Source: Streptomyces sp. NBC_00464 (GTDB taxonomy: Bacteria > Actinomycetota > Actinomycetes > Streptomycetales > Streptomycetaceae). From it: a stretch of 64,000 nucleotides of DNA. Where the stretch lies: the NCBI RefSeq assembly GCF_036013915.1, contig NZ_CP107899.1, positions 4,898,001 through 4,962,000 of the forward strand, in the 5' to 3' direction. The notes beneath the pieces are model-generated. The model did no database searches. It was not told the origin of the DNA and was given only the letters and a program-made list of their open reading frames with translations. The position numbers and the translations under genes were made by a program. How positions within the stretch are numbered: position 1 is the first letter of the stretch; each line of letters begins with the position of its first letter. Below, piece after piece: positions 24,395-32,391 of this stretch.

Positions 24395-26029
24395 ATGGAC
24401 ATGGAACTGATCCCGGCGCCCGTGAGCGTCGGTGACCAAGGGCGGTGCGGATTCGTCCTGGACCCGTCCACCACCATCGCGGCGGCGCCCGGCACCGAGG
24501 GCACCGAGCGGTGGCTGCGCGCCACGCTCGGCGCCGCCTTCGGCCTGCCGCTCGCACCGGGCGGCGAGGGCGCCGCGCGCGCCGTCCGGCTGCGCATCGA
24601 CCCGTCTCTGGCCTCCGAGGGCTACCGGCTGACCACCCAGCCCGACGAGAGCGTCGTGATCACGGGCGGCAGCCCCGCCGGAGTCTTCTGGGGCGCCCAG
24701 ACCCTGCGTCAGCTGCTGGGCCCCGAGGCCTTCCGTCGGGCGCCCGTCGACGGCCGCACCGAGACCGCCCTCGCGTTCACGGACATCGAGGACCGCCCCC
24801 GCTTCGGCTGGCGCGGTCTGATGCTCGACGTGTCCCGGCACTTCCTGCCGAAGGACGACGTCCTGCGCTACCTCGACCTCCTCGCCGCCCACAAGCTGAA
24901 CGTCTTCCACTTCCACCTCACCGACGACCAGGGCTGGCGCGTCGAGATCAAGCGCTACCCGCGCCTGACCGAGGTGGGCGCGTGGCGTTCGCGTACGAAG
25001 TACGGACACCGGGCGTCCGAGCTCTGGGACGAGACCCCGCACGGCGGCTACTACACCCAGGACGACATCCGCGAGATCGTGGCATACGCCGCCGAGCGGC
25101 ACATCAGGGTCGTCCCCGAGATCGACATCCCGGGCCACTCGCAGGCCGCCATCAGCGCCTATCCGGAGCTGGGCAACACCGACGTCGTCGACACCGCCGC
25201 GCTGTCCGTCTGGGACAACTGGGGCGTCAACCCGAACGTGCTCGCCCCCTCCGACCACACCCTGCGCTTCTTCGAGGGCGTCTTCGAGGAGCTGCTGGAG
25301 CTCTTCCCCGCGGCCACCTCGCCGTTCATCCACGTCGGCGGCGACGAGTGCCCCAAGGACCAGTGGAAGCAGTCGCCGGCCGCCCAGGCCCGCATCAAGG
25401 AACTCGGCCTCGCCGGCGAGGACGAGCTGCAGTCCTGGTTCATCCGACACTTCGACACCTGGCTCACCGCGCGCGGCCGCCGGCTCATCGGCTGGGACGA
25501 GATCCTGGAGGGCGGACTGGCCGAGGGAGCGGCCGTCTCCTCGTGGCGCGGTTACGCGGGCGGCATCGCGGCCGCCGAGGCCGGGCACGACGTCGTGATG
25601 TGCCCGGAGCAGCAGGTGTATCTGGACCACCGTCAGCACGGCGGTCCCGACGAGCCGATGCCCATCGGGTACGTCCGCACCCTGGAGGACGTCTACCGCT
25701 TCGAGCCCGTACCGCCGGCGCTCTCCGAGGAAGCGGCCCGGCATGTCCTCGGCGCCCAGGCCAACGTCTGGACCGAGGTCATGCAGAACCGGTCCCGCGT
25801 CGACTACCAGGTCTTCCCCCGCCTCGCGGCCTTCGCCGAGGTCGCCTGGTCGGCCCTGCCCGCCCCCGCGGACCGGGACTTCGCGGACTTCGAGCGCCGA
25901 ATGGCCACGCATTACGCGCGACTTGACGCGCTCGGTGTCGACTACCGGCCGCCGGGCGGTCCGTTGCCGTGGCAGCGGCGCCCCGGTGTCCTCGGGCGCC
26001 CGATCGAGGGAACACCCCCGAACGTGTGA
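24395..26029 (+). CDS. Beta-N-acetylhexosaminidase (GH20), cytoplasmic
   Basis: Removes terminal N-acetylglucosamine from chito-oligosaccharides. It has 544 residues: a GH20b-like N domain (1 to about 125), then the catalytic barrel starting RPRFGWRGLMLDVSRHF. The Asp-Glu pair of substrate-assisted catalysis is D317-E318 in HVGGDECPK. No signal peptide is seen, so it acts inside the cell on imported sugar. It lies 4 bp after the permease gene and completes an import-and-cleave unit under the DasR-like site. Confidence 0.94.
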   Translation: MDMELIPAPVSVGDQGRCGFVLDPSTTIAAAPGTEGTERWLRATLGAAFGLPLAPGGEGAARAVRLRIDPSLASEGYRLTTQPDESVVITGGSPAGVFWGAQTLRQLLGPEAFRRAPVDGRTETALAFTDIEDRPRFGWRGLMLDVSRHFLPKDDVLRYLDLLAAHKLNVFHFHLTDDQGWRVEIKRYPRLTEVGAWRSRTKYGHRASELWDETPHGGYYTQDDIREIVAYAAERHIRVVPEIDIPGHSQAAISAYPELGNTDVVDTAALSVWDNWGVNPNVLAPSDHTLRFFEGVFEELLELFPAATSPFIHVGGDECPKDQWKQSPAAQARIKELGLAGEDELQSWFIRHFDTWLTARGRRLIGWDEILEGGLAEGAAVSSWRGYAGGIAAAEAGHDVVMCPEQQVYLDHRQHGGPDEPMPIGYVRTLEDVYRFEPVPPALSEEAARHVLGAQANVWTEVMQNRSRVDYQVFPRLAAFAEVAWSALPAPADRDFADFERRMATHYARLDALGVDYRPPGGPLPWQRRPGVLGRPIEGTPPNV

Positions 26030-26048
26030 GTCCGGACGCGGTCCGGTT

Positions 26049-26084
26049 GCCGCCACCACGGTCCCCGGGACCGTGGTGGCGGCG
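26049..26084 (+). terminator. Terminator after the hexosaminidase operon
   Basis: A perfect stem GCCGCCACCACGGTCC / GGACCGTGGTGGCGGC with a CCGG-centred loop, 20 bp after the stop codon. Confidence 0.88.
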
Positions 26085-26350
26085 CCGTTTCGGGCGGGAT
26101 TCCGTCCGGGGGAGCCTTCGCCCACCGGAAGGGATATGTCACACAAGCACGTGTAAGAGCGGCAATTCGCACTCTGTGCCGAAGAAGTGCGAAACGGGAT
26201 CATTCCCCTGGTCAGGGACGGATACACCCTTCGCGGACCCTCGCGTCGGACCGGTCCGAAGATGTGCCAGAGTTGCCACGTCCGGGCTTTGAGCACGTAC
26301 CGTACGGCGAAACAGGCCGGACGCCGGGACACCGGGAAGGGGCAGCTGGG

Positions 26351-27247
26351 TTGACCACGCACGCACCGCAGGCGACGCAGTCCGTCACGCTGCCTGCCTC
26401 GCTGGACGAGGCCGTGGCGGCACTCGGCGCCATGCCCGCCGCCGTCCCCGTGGCAGGCGGCACGGACCTGATGGCGGCCGTCAACAGGGGGCTCCTGCGG
26501 CCCTCCGGACTGGTCGGCCTCGGCCGGATCAGCGAGCTCCGCGGCTGGCACTACCAGGACGGCCACGCCCTGCTGGGCGCCGGTCTCACCCACGCACGCA
26601 TGGGGCGGCCCGACTTCGCCGCCCTCATCCCCGCGCTCGCCGCGTCCGCCCGCGCGGCCGGCCCGCCCCAGATCCGCAACGCCGGAACGCTCGGCGGCAA
26701 CATCGCCACCGCCGCACCGACCGGCGACGCCCTGCCGGTGCTGGCCGCCCTGGAGGCCGAGCTCGTCATCGCGGGCCCCGGCGGCGCGCGCCGCGAAATC
26801 CCGGTCTCGCACCTGCTGGCAGGCCGCGAGATGCTGGAGCCCGCCGAGCTGATCGGCTTCGTCCGCGTCCCCCTGCTGCACGCCCCGCAGGTCTTCCTCA
26901 AGGCGACCGGACGCACCGGCCCCGGCCGTGCCACCGCCTCCGTCGCGATCGTGCTCGACCCGGCCCGGCGCGGGGTGCGCTGCGCGGTCGGCGCCATCGC
27001 GCCGATGCCGCTGCGGCCGCTGGAGGCCGAACGCTGGATCGGCTCACTGATCGACTGGGACGGCGAACGGGGCCTCGCCCCCGACGCGCTGGCCGCCTTC
27101 GGCGAGTACGTCGCCGCGGCCTGCATCCCGGACCAGGCACCACCGGCCGACGGGGGAGAGGCGCCACCGCTGCCCGCCGCCGTACTGCACCTGCGGCGCA
27201 CCGTCGCCGCGCTGGCCCGACGCGCGCTGGGGAGGGCACTGTCGTGA
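26351..27247 (+). CDS. FAD-binding subunit of a molybdenum-hydroxylase-type enzyme
   Basis: A 298-residue medium subunit, like XdhB/CoxM. The FAD motifs are intact: AVPVAGGTDLMAAVNRG and RNAGTLGGNIATAAPTGDA. The start is read as TTG 26351, which has AAGGGG 8 bp upstream; no ATG or GTG nearby agrees with the family. It overlaps the Fe-S subunit by 4 bases. It would pass electrons from the Fe-S clusters to NAD or another acceptor. Substrate unknown. Confidence 0.88.
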   Translation: MTTHAPQATQSVTLPASLDEAVAALGAMPAAVPVAGGTDLMAAVNRGLLRPSGLVGLGRISELRGWHYQDGHALLGAGLTHARMGRPDFAALIPALAASARAAGPPQIRNAGTLGGNIATAAPTGDALPVLAALEAELVIAGPGGARREIPVSHLLAGREMLEPAELIGFVRVPLLHAPQVFLKATGRTGPGRATASVAIVLDPARRGVRCAVGAIAPMPLRPLEAERWIGSLIDWDGERGLAPDALAAFGEYVAAACIPDQAPPADGGEAPPLPAAVLHLRRTVAALARRALGRALS

Positions 27248-28815
27248 GCAACGAGGACCGCACCGATCAGCACGGGGGCTGGGAGCCCACCCCGCAGGGC
27301 GGCGAGTACGACGCCGAGGCGACCGCCTTCGTCCACCTGCCGCCGGAGGACCTGGCGAACATCCCGCTGGCCGCGCCCGGCCAGGGATACGTACCGCCGA
27401 TGATCCTTCCGCTGACCCCTGCCGCCGGCCTCGACCCGGCGGCCACCGGCAGCTGGGTCGTACCGACGCAGGACCACCAGGACCCGCACGGTCAGCAGGA
27501 CCGGCACGGCCGGCCGGATCCGCAGGACCCCGGTGCGGAGTCCGCGCCCGCCGCGGTGCACTGGCCGGACCCCAACCAGCAGCAGACGCCGTACGGATAC
27601 CCGCAGCCCGGCCCGCAGGCGTCCCACGAGTACCCGGACCAGTACCCCGGGGACCGGGGCGCCACCGGCCAGTGGAACTTCGCAGAGTCCGGCGGCCACG
27701 CCGAGGCGGCCGGCCACACCGGACAGTGGACGATCCCCGTCGCCGACGGTGACCTCCCTGAGGAGTCCGGCGAGTTCTCGGCCTCCGCGCTGGCCGCCGG
27801 CCTGTACGCGGACCGCACCCCGCCGGCCACGCTGCCGGGCGGTGCGCCCGCGCCGTGGGCGACGCAGGAGCCGCAGGAACCGCAGCCCGGTGCCAGGGAC
27901 ACCCCGGTGCTGGGGACGGACCTGGGCCACCTGCCGGAGCCCGCCGCCGACGCACCGGCCGACGAGCCCGGCCCTGCCCCCGTCGAGGACGCCGAGGCGG
28001 GAGCCGCCCCGGACACGCCCGAGGACCCCGCGCACCGGACCCCGGAGGACGAGGCCGCGCAGGACCCCGCCCCCGAGGACGCGGGGCAGCCCGACGCGGC
28101 AGCCCCGGACGAAGCGGTGCCGGACGACGCCCCGGCCGATGCCGCGCCGGACGACGCCCCGGCCGACGCGGTCGCGGCCGACGCGCCCGCCGCCCCGCTC
28201 GACCTGCCCAGCGAGCACCCCGCCGCCTCCTACGTGCTCCACGTGAACGGCGCCGACCGGCCCGTCACCGACGCCTGGATCGGCGAGTCGCTGCTCTACG
28301 TGCTGCGCGAGCGCCTCGGCCTCGCCGGCGCCAAGGACGGCTGCTCGCAGGGCGAGTGCGGTGCCTGCAACGTCCAGGTGGACGGTCGGCTCGTCGCCTC
28401 CTGCCTGGTCCCCGCGGCCACGGCGGCGGGCAGCGAGGTCCGTACCGTCGAGGGCCTGGCCGTCGACGGCGAACCGTCCGACGTCCAACGGGCCCTGGCC
28501 GAGTGCGGCGCCGTCCAGTGCGGCTTCTGCATCCCCGGCATGGCGATGACCGTCCACGACCTGTTGGAGGGCAACCACGCCCCCAGCGAGCTGGAGACCC
28601 GGCAGGCGCTCTGCGGCAACCTCTGCCGCTGCTCCGGCTACCGCGGCGTGCTCGACGCCGTGAACGAGGTCATCGCGGGTCGCGAGGCCGCCGCCGAGGC
28701 GGCCTCGGCACCCGCTCAGGAATCCGCGGAGCCGGACGAGGCCCGCATCCCGCACCAGGCAGCGCCGGGCGCGGGTAGTGTGCAGGCCCATCTGCAGGAC
28801 GGAGGCCTGGCGTGA
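27244..28815 (+). CDS. 2Fe-2S subunit of a molybdenum-hydroxylase-type enzyme, with long disordered leader
   Basis: A 523-residue protein, about three times the normal small-subunit size. Residues 1 to about 325 are low-complexity, rich in Pro, Ala, Asp, Glu and Gln, with no recognised domain. The end of this part is built from repeats such as DDAPADAAPDDAPADAV. From about 330 the normal subunit follows: plant-type cluster (KDGCSQGECGACNVQVDG plus a later Cys), then the helical domain with CGAVQCGFCIPGM and CGNLCRCSGYRG. Both clusters are complete. It overlaps the FAD and large subunit genes by 4 bases each. The role of the leader is unknown. Confidence 0.9.
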   Translation: MSNEDRTDQHGGWEPTPQGGEYDAEATAFVHLPPEDLANIPLAAPGQGYVPPMILPLTPAAGLDPAATGSWVVPTQDHQDPHGQQDRHGRPDPQDPGAESAPAAVHWPDPNQQQTPYGYPQPGPQASHEYPDQYPGDRGATGQWNFAESGGHAEAAGHTGQWTIPVADGDLPEESGEFSASALAAGLYADRTPPATLPGGAPAPWATQEPQEPQPGARDTPVLGTDLGHLPEPAADAPADEPGPAPVEDAEAGAAPDTPEDPAHRTPEDEAAQDPAPEDAGQPDAAAPDEAVPDDAPADAAPDDAPADAVAADAPAAPLDLPSEHPAASYVLHVNGADRPVTDAWIGESLLYVLRERLGLAGAKDGCSQGECGACNVQVDGRLVASCLVPAATAAGSEVRTVEGLAVDGEPSDVQRALAECGAVQCGFCIPGMAMTVHDLLEGNHAPSELETRQALCGNLCRCSGYRGVLDAVNEVIAGREAAAEAASAPAQESAEPDEARIPHQAAPGAGSVQAHLQDGGLA

Positions 28816-31154
28816 GCGACGCAGCCACCGCGGCGGGCGCGACCCACACGGCGATCAGCATCCCGTCGCTGGACGGCCCGAGCGGCCCCGACACCGAGCA
28901 GCCGCTGCTCGGCCTCGGTGCCTCCCTGCGGCCCGCCGACGCCCGAGCGAAGACCGAGGGCACCTTCCCGTACGCCGCCGACCTGTGGGCCGAGGGACTG
29001 CTCTGGGCGGCCGTGCTCCGCTCCCCGCACCCGCATGCCCGCATCCTGTCGATCGACACCTCGGCCGCCGCCGAGATGCCGGGCGTCCGCGCGGTCGTCA
29101 CCCACGAGGACGTCCCCGGCGAGAGCGACTACGGGCGCCGCGTCGTCGACCGCCCCGTCTTCGCCTCCGACCTGGTCCGCCACCACGGCGAGCCCATCGC
29201 CGCGGTCGCCGCCGACCACCCGGACACCGCCCGGCTGGCCGCTGCCGCGATCGCCGTCGAGTACGAGGTGCTGGAACCGGTCACCGACCCGGAGAAGGCG
29301 TTCGCCGCCGAGCCGCTGCACCCCGACGGCAACCTGATCCGCCACATCCCGCTGCGCTACGGCGACCCCGAGGTCGTCGGCGAGGTCGTCGTCGAGGGCC
29401 TGTACCGCATCGGCCGCCAGGACCCGGCACCCATCGGCGCCGAGGCCGGACTCGCCGTGCCCCGCCCCGACGGCGGCGTGGAGATCTACACCGCCTCCAC
29501 CGACCCGCACACCGACCGCGACCTCGCCGCCGCCTGCTTCGGCCTGGAACCGGACCGGGTGAAGGTCGTCGTCACCGGAGTGCCCGGCGCCACCGGCGAC
29601 CGTGAGGACCCCGGCTTCCAGCTCCCGCTCGGTCTGCTCGCGCTGCGTACCGGCTGCCCGGTCAAGCTGGCCGCCACCCGCGAGGAGTCCTTCCTCGGCC
29701 ACGCCCACCGCCACCCGACGCTGCTCCGCTACCGCCACCACGCGGACGCGGAGGGCCGCCTGGTCAAGGTCGAGGCCCAGATCCTCCTGGACGCCGGCGC
29801 GTACGCCGACTCCTCGTCGGAGTCGCTGGCCGCCGCCGTCGCGTTCGCCTGCGGACCGTACGTCGTCCCGCACGCCTTCATCGAGGGCTGGGCGGTCCGT
29901 ACGAACAACCCGCCCTCCGGCCATGTCCGGGGCGAGGGCGCCATGCAGGTCTGTGCCGCGTACGAGGGCCAGATGGACAAGCTGGCGGCCAAGCTCGGGA
30001 TCGAGCCGGCCGAACTGCGGCTGCGCAACGCCCTGTCCACCGGCGACATCCTGCCCACGGGGCAGACGGTGACCTGCCCCGCCCCGGTCGCGGAACTCCT
30101 CCTCGCCGTACGGGACTTCCCGCTGCCCTCGCTGCCCAAGGACGCCCCGGAGGACGACTGGCTGCTGCCCGGCGGCCCCGAGGGCGCGGGTGAACCCGGC
30201 GCGGTGCGGCGCGGGGTCGGATACGCGCTCGGCATGGTCCACATGCTCGGCGCCGAGGGCACCGACGAGGTCTCCACGGCCACGGTCCGGGTCCACGACG
30301 GAGTCGCCACCGTCATCTGCGCCGCGGTCGAGACCGGCCAGGGCTTCTCGACACTGGCCCGCCAGGTGGTCCAGGAGACCCTGGGCATCGAGGAGGTCCA
30401 CGTCGCGGCCGTCGACACCGACCAGCCCCCGGCCGGTCCGGCGACACACGGCCGGCACACCTGGGTCTCCGCCGGAGCGGTCGAGCGCGCGGCGAGGATG
30501 GTCCGCACCCAGCTCCTCCAGCCGCTGGCCCACAAGTTCGGCATGTCCACCGAGCTGCTCCAGATCGCCGACGGCAAGATCACCAGTTACGACGGGGTGC
30601 TCTCCACGACCGTCGCGGAGGCGATGGACGGCAAGGAGCTCTGGGCCACCGCCCAGTGCCGCCCCCACCCCACGGAGCCGCTCGACGAGTCCGGCCAGGG
30701 CGACGCCTTCGTCGGCCTCGCGTTCTGCGCGATCCGCGCGGTGGTGGACGTCGACATCGAACTCGGCTCGATCCGGGTCGTGGAGATGGCGGTCGCCCAG
30801 GACGTCGGCCGGGTCCTGAACCCGTCCCAGCTGGCGACCCGCATCGAGGCCGGCATCACCCAGGGCATCGGGGCCGCCCTGACGGAGAACCTCCGCAGCG
30901 CCCGCGGTCTCGTCCGCCACCCCGACCTGACGGGTTACGCGCTGCCGACGGCGCTGGACGCCCCGGACATCCGTATCGTCAAACTCGTCGAGGAACGCGA
31001 CGTGGTGGCCCCCTTCGGTGCCAAGCCCGCCTCGGCGATCCCGGTCGTGACCTCACCGGCCGCCGTGGCCGCGGCGGTCCGCTCGGCCACCGGCCGCCCG
31101 GTCAACCGTCTCCCGATCAGGCCGCAGGCGGCGGTCGCCACCGCCAAGTCCTGA
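28812..31154 (+). CDS. Molybdopterin-binding-type large subunit, divergent
   Basis: A 780-residue homologue of the XdhA/CoxL large subunit. The N-terminal a/b hammerhead (GLLWAAVLRSPHPHARI) and the late ETGQGFSTLARQVVQETLG are clear. Key motifs differ. Where GGxFGxK is expected I read VTGVPGATGDREDPGF. The PRGxG..Q loop is VRGEGAMQ. The C-terminal GxGE motif with the catalytic glutamate appears as PFGAKPASAIPV, without the acid. Either it is a subfamily with altered chemistry or it has lost classic activity. The partner subunits look intact, which argues against a dead operon. Confidence 0.82.
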   Translation: MSDAATAAGATHTAISIPSLDGPSGPDTEQPLLGLGASLRPADARAKTEGTFPYAADLWAEGLLWAAVLRSPHPHARILSIDTSAAAEMPGVRAVVTHEDVPGESDYGRRVVDRPVFASDLVRHHGEPIAAVAADHPDTARLAAAAIAVEYEVLEPVTDPEKAFAAEPLHPDGNLIRHIPLRYGDPEVVGEVVVEGLYRIGRQDPAPIGAEAGLAVPRPDGGVEIYTASTDPHTDRDLAAACFGLEPDRVKVVVTGVPGATGDREDPGFQLPLGLLALRTGCPVKLAATREESFLGHAHRHPTLLRYRHHADAEGRLVKVEAQILLDAGAYADSSSESLAAAVAFACGPYVVPHAFIEGWAVRTNNPPSGHVRGEGAMQVCAAYEGQMDKLAAKLGIEPAELRLRNALSTGDILPTGQTVTCPAPVAELLLAVRDFPLPSLPKDAPEDDWLLPGGPEGAGEPGAVRRGVGYALGMVHMLGAEGTDEVSTATVRVHDGVATVICAAVETGQGFSTLARQVVQETLGIEEVHVAAVDTDQPPAGPATHGRHTWVSAGAVERAARMVRTQLLQPLAHKFGMSTELLQIADGKITSYDGVLSTTVAEAMDGKELWATAQCRPHPTEPLDESGQGDAFVGLAFCAIRAVVDVDIELGSIRVVEMAVAQDVGRVLNPSQLATRIEAGITQGIGAALTENLRSARGLVRHPDLTGYALPTALDAPDIRIVKLVEERDVVAPFGAKPASAIPVVTSPAAVAAAVRSATGRPVNRLPIRPQAAVATAKS

Positions 31155-31188
31155 CCCCGGCACGGACGGTGTGATCCGAGTGGTCCAC

Positions 31189-31228
31189 CTGCGCTGGTCG
31201 TGAGCACGGGTACTCGCGACCAGCGCAG
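31189..31228 (+). terminator. Hairpin terminator after the molybdenum-hydroxylase-type operon
   Basis: A perfect 12-bp stem CTGCGCTGGTCG / CGACCAGCGCAG with a 16-base loop, 35 bp after the large subunit stop. A second hairpin (GCCCGGCAC...GTGCCGGGC) lies at about 31354-31394. The 31155-31528 gap holds no gene. Confidence 0.75.
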
Positions 31229-31471
31229 AACTGTGTCCGGCCTACGGATCACGAGCGACCGTGGGGAACACATGTGCACGCGGGAGCATGCGGCCTTCGG
31301 GTCCTTCAGTGAGTCGCCACGGCAGCGGTAGCCGGAGAGCCGCGGAAGCGTGAGGCCCGGCACGCGTCCCGTCGAGGACAGGGGAGTGCCGGGCCGTCGC
31401 CGGCCGGCAGCGTACTCAGCGATCAAGGCCGGAACTTCGTGGGCGAGCCGCGGAGCCGTTCGAGTGTCCGT

Positions 31472-31508
31472 AATGTCATACATTCCTATACTGAGTGCGG
31501 TAACGCAC
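31472..31508 (+). promoter_or_regulatory. Promoter and inverted repeats before the DUF1269 gene
   Basis: TATACT at 31487-31492 is a good -10 box; the -35 region is weak. AATGT-cat-ACATT at about 31472-31484 lies between the promoter boxes, and GTGCG-GTAA-CGCAC at 31495-31508 overlaps the expected start. Both could bind a regulator. Confidence 0.4.
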
Positions 31509-31528
31509 ACAGATGAGGAGTCAGCTGT

Positions 31529-32050
31529 ATGAGCAATCTGTTCGCCATCGCCTACGACGATCTCGCCACCGCCGACGAGGTCCGCGACAAGCTGCTGTCC
31601 CTGAACCGTGAGCACCTCGTCGAGCTGGAGGACGTGGTCGTCGTCGAGCGACGCGCGAGCGACGGGAAGATCAAGCTGCACCAGGCCAACAACCACGTGG
31701 CCACCGGCGCGGTCGGCGGCGCCCTGTGGGGGAGCGTCATCGGGCTGCTCTTCCTCGTGCCGTTCCTGGGTGCGGCAGTCGGTGCGGCGGCGGGTGCGGC
31801 GGGCGGGGCGGCGACCGACACCGGTGTGGACGACGGCTTCATGAAGGAAGTCAGCGCCCACCTCAAGCCCGGCGGCGCGGCCGTCTTCGTGCTGGTCCGG
31901 ACGGCGGCCCGTGACAAGGTCGTTCCCGAGATCGCCAAGTTCGGCGGACAGCTCCTGCAGACCTCGCTCAGCAAGGCGGACGAGGAGCAGCTGCGGGAGA
32001 TGGTGAAGGACGCGCTGCGTGAGGGCGACGCGGCGCCGGTCGCCTCCTGA
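31529..32050 (+). CDS. DUF1269 family membrane-associated protein
   Basis: A 173-residue protein of the DUF1269 family: MSNLFAIAYDDLATADEVRD at the start, then a glycine-rich hydrophobic segment near residues 58-100 (VGGALWGSVIGLLFLVPFLG and a GxxxG-type zipper), then a soluble end with GGAAVFVLVRTAARDKVVPE. Members are often linked to stress, but the activity is unknown. It stands alone between two hairpins and next to a tRNA-Cys on the other strand. Confidence 0.88.
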   Translation: MSNLFAIAYDDLATADEVRDKLLSLNREHLVELEDVVVVERRASDGKIKLHQANNHVATGAVGGALWGSVIGLLFLVPFLGAAVGAAAGAAGGAATDTGVDDGFMKEVSAHLKPGGAAVFVLVRTAARDKVVPEIAKFGGQLLQTSLSKADEEQLREMVKDALREGDAAPVAS

Positions 32051-32070
32051 CCTCCTGCGGTCCGTACATG

Positions 32071-32115
32071 CCACCGCCCGCCCCTCTGCGCTTGCGTGCG
32101 AGGGGCGGGCGGTGG
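32071..32115. terminator. Bidirectional terminator between the DUF1269 gene and tRNA-Cys
   Basis: A near-perfect palindrome of 45 bp: CCACCGCCCGCCCCTC pairs with GAGGGGCGGGCGGTGG. It lies 20 bp after the DUF1269 stop and 4 bp past the tRNA 3' end, so it can stop both. Confidence 0.85.
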
Positions 32116-32119
32116 TGCG

Positions 32120-32194
32120 TGGAGACCGTGACCGGATTCGAACCGGTGTAACTCGAGTTGCAGTCGAGCCCCTGAGCCTCTCGGGCACACGGTC
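32120..32194 (-). tRNA. tRNA-Cys(GCA), non-standard body
   Basis: 75 nt including an encoded CCA. The acceptor stem is GACCGTG/CACGGTC, the D stem only 3 bp (CCC/GGG), and the anticodon arm CTCGA-CTGCAAC-TCGAG has anticodon GCA. The T arm is ACCGG-TTCGAAT-CCGGT. Base 73 is U, the identity base of tRNA-Cys. The body differs from the common Streptomyces tRNA-Cys that I recall, which begins GGTGGAGTGGCCGAGAGGC, so this is probably a second isodecoder. No integrase or att duplication is seen beside it. Confidence 0.87.
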
Positions 32195-32391
32195 GTGCGT
32201 TGTTGCGATGTCCCGACCGTAGGCCCGGGGCGTCCGGCCGTTCAAGAGTGCGGGCCGCCGTGCAATGCGACTGCCATACGGCGTTCATGTTCCCGGGGTG
32301 TCCCACGGTCGGCGGTCCTACGACCAAGGGACGAGAGCAGGGCGACCCGCGACAGGGTTCATGACGGATTTCGCCCCTTACTCTTGGGCCT

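Noticed and set aside
24380..26881. An 833-codon open frame on the minus strand opposite the hexosaminidase
   Set aside because: Low-complexity translation without family motifs; the hexosaminidase on the plus strand is certain.
32071..32194. tRNA-Cys as an integration site of a mobile element
   Set aside because: No integrase, no duplicated 3' tRNA segment and no compositional change on either side.
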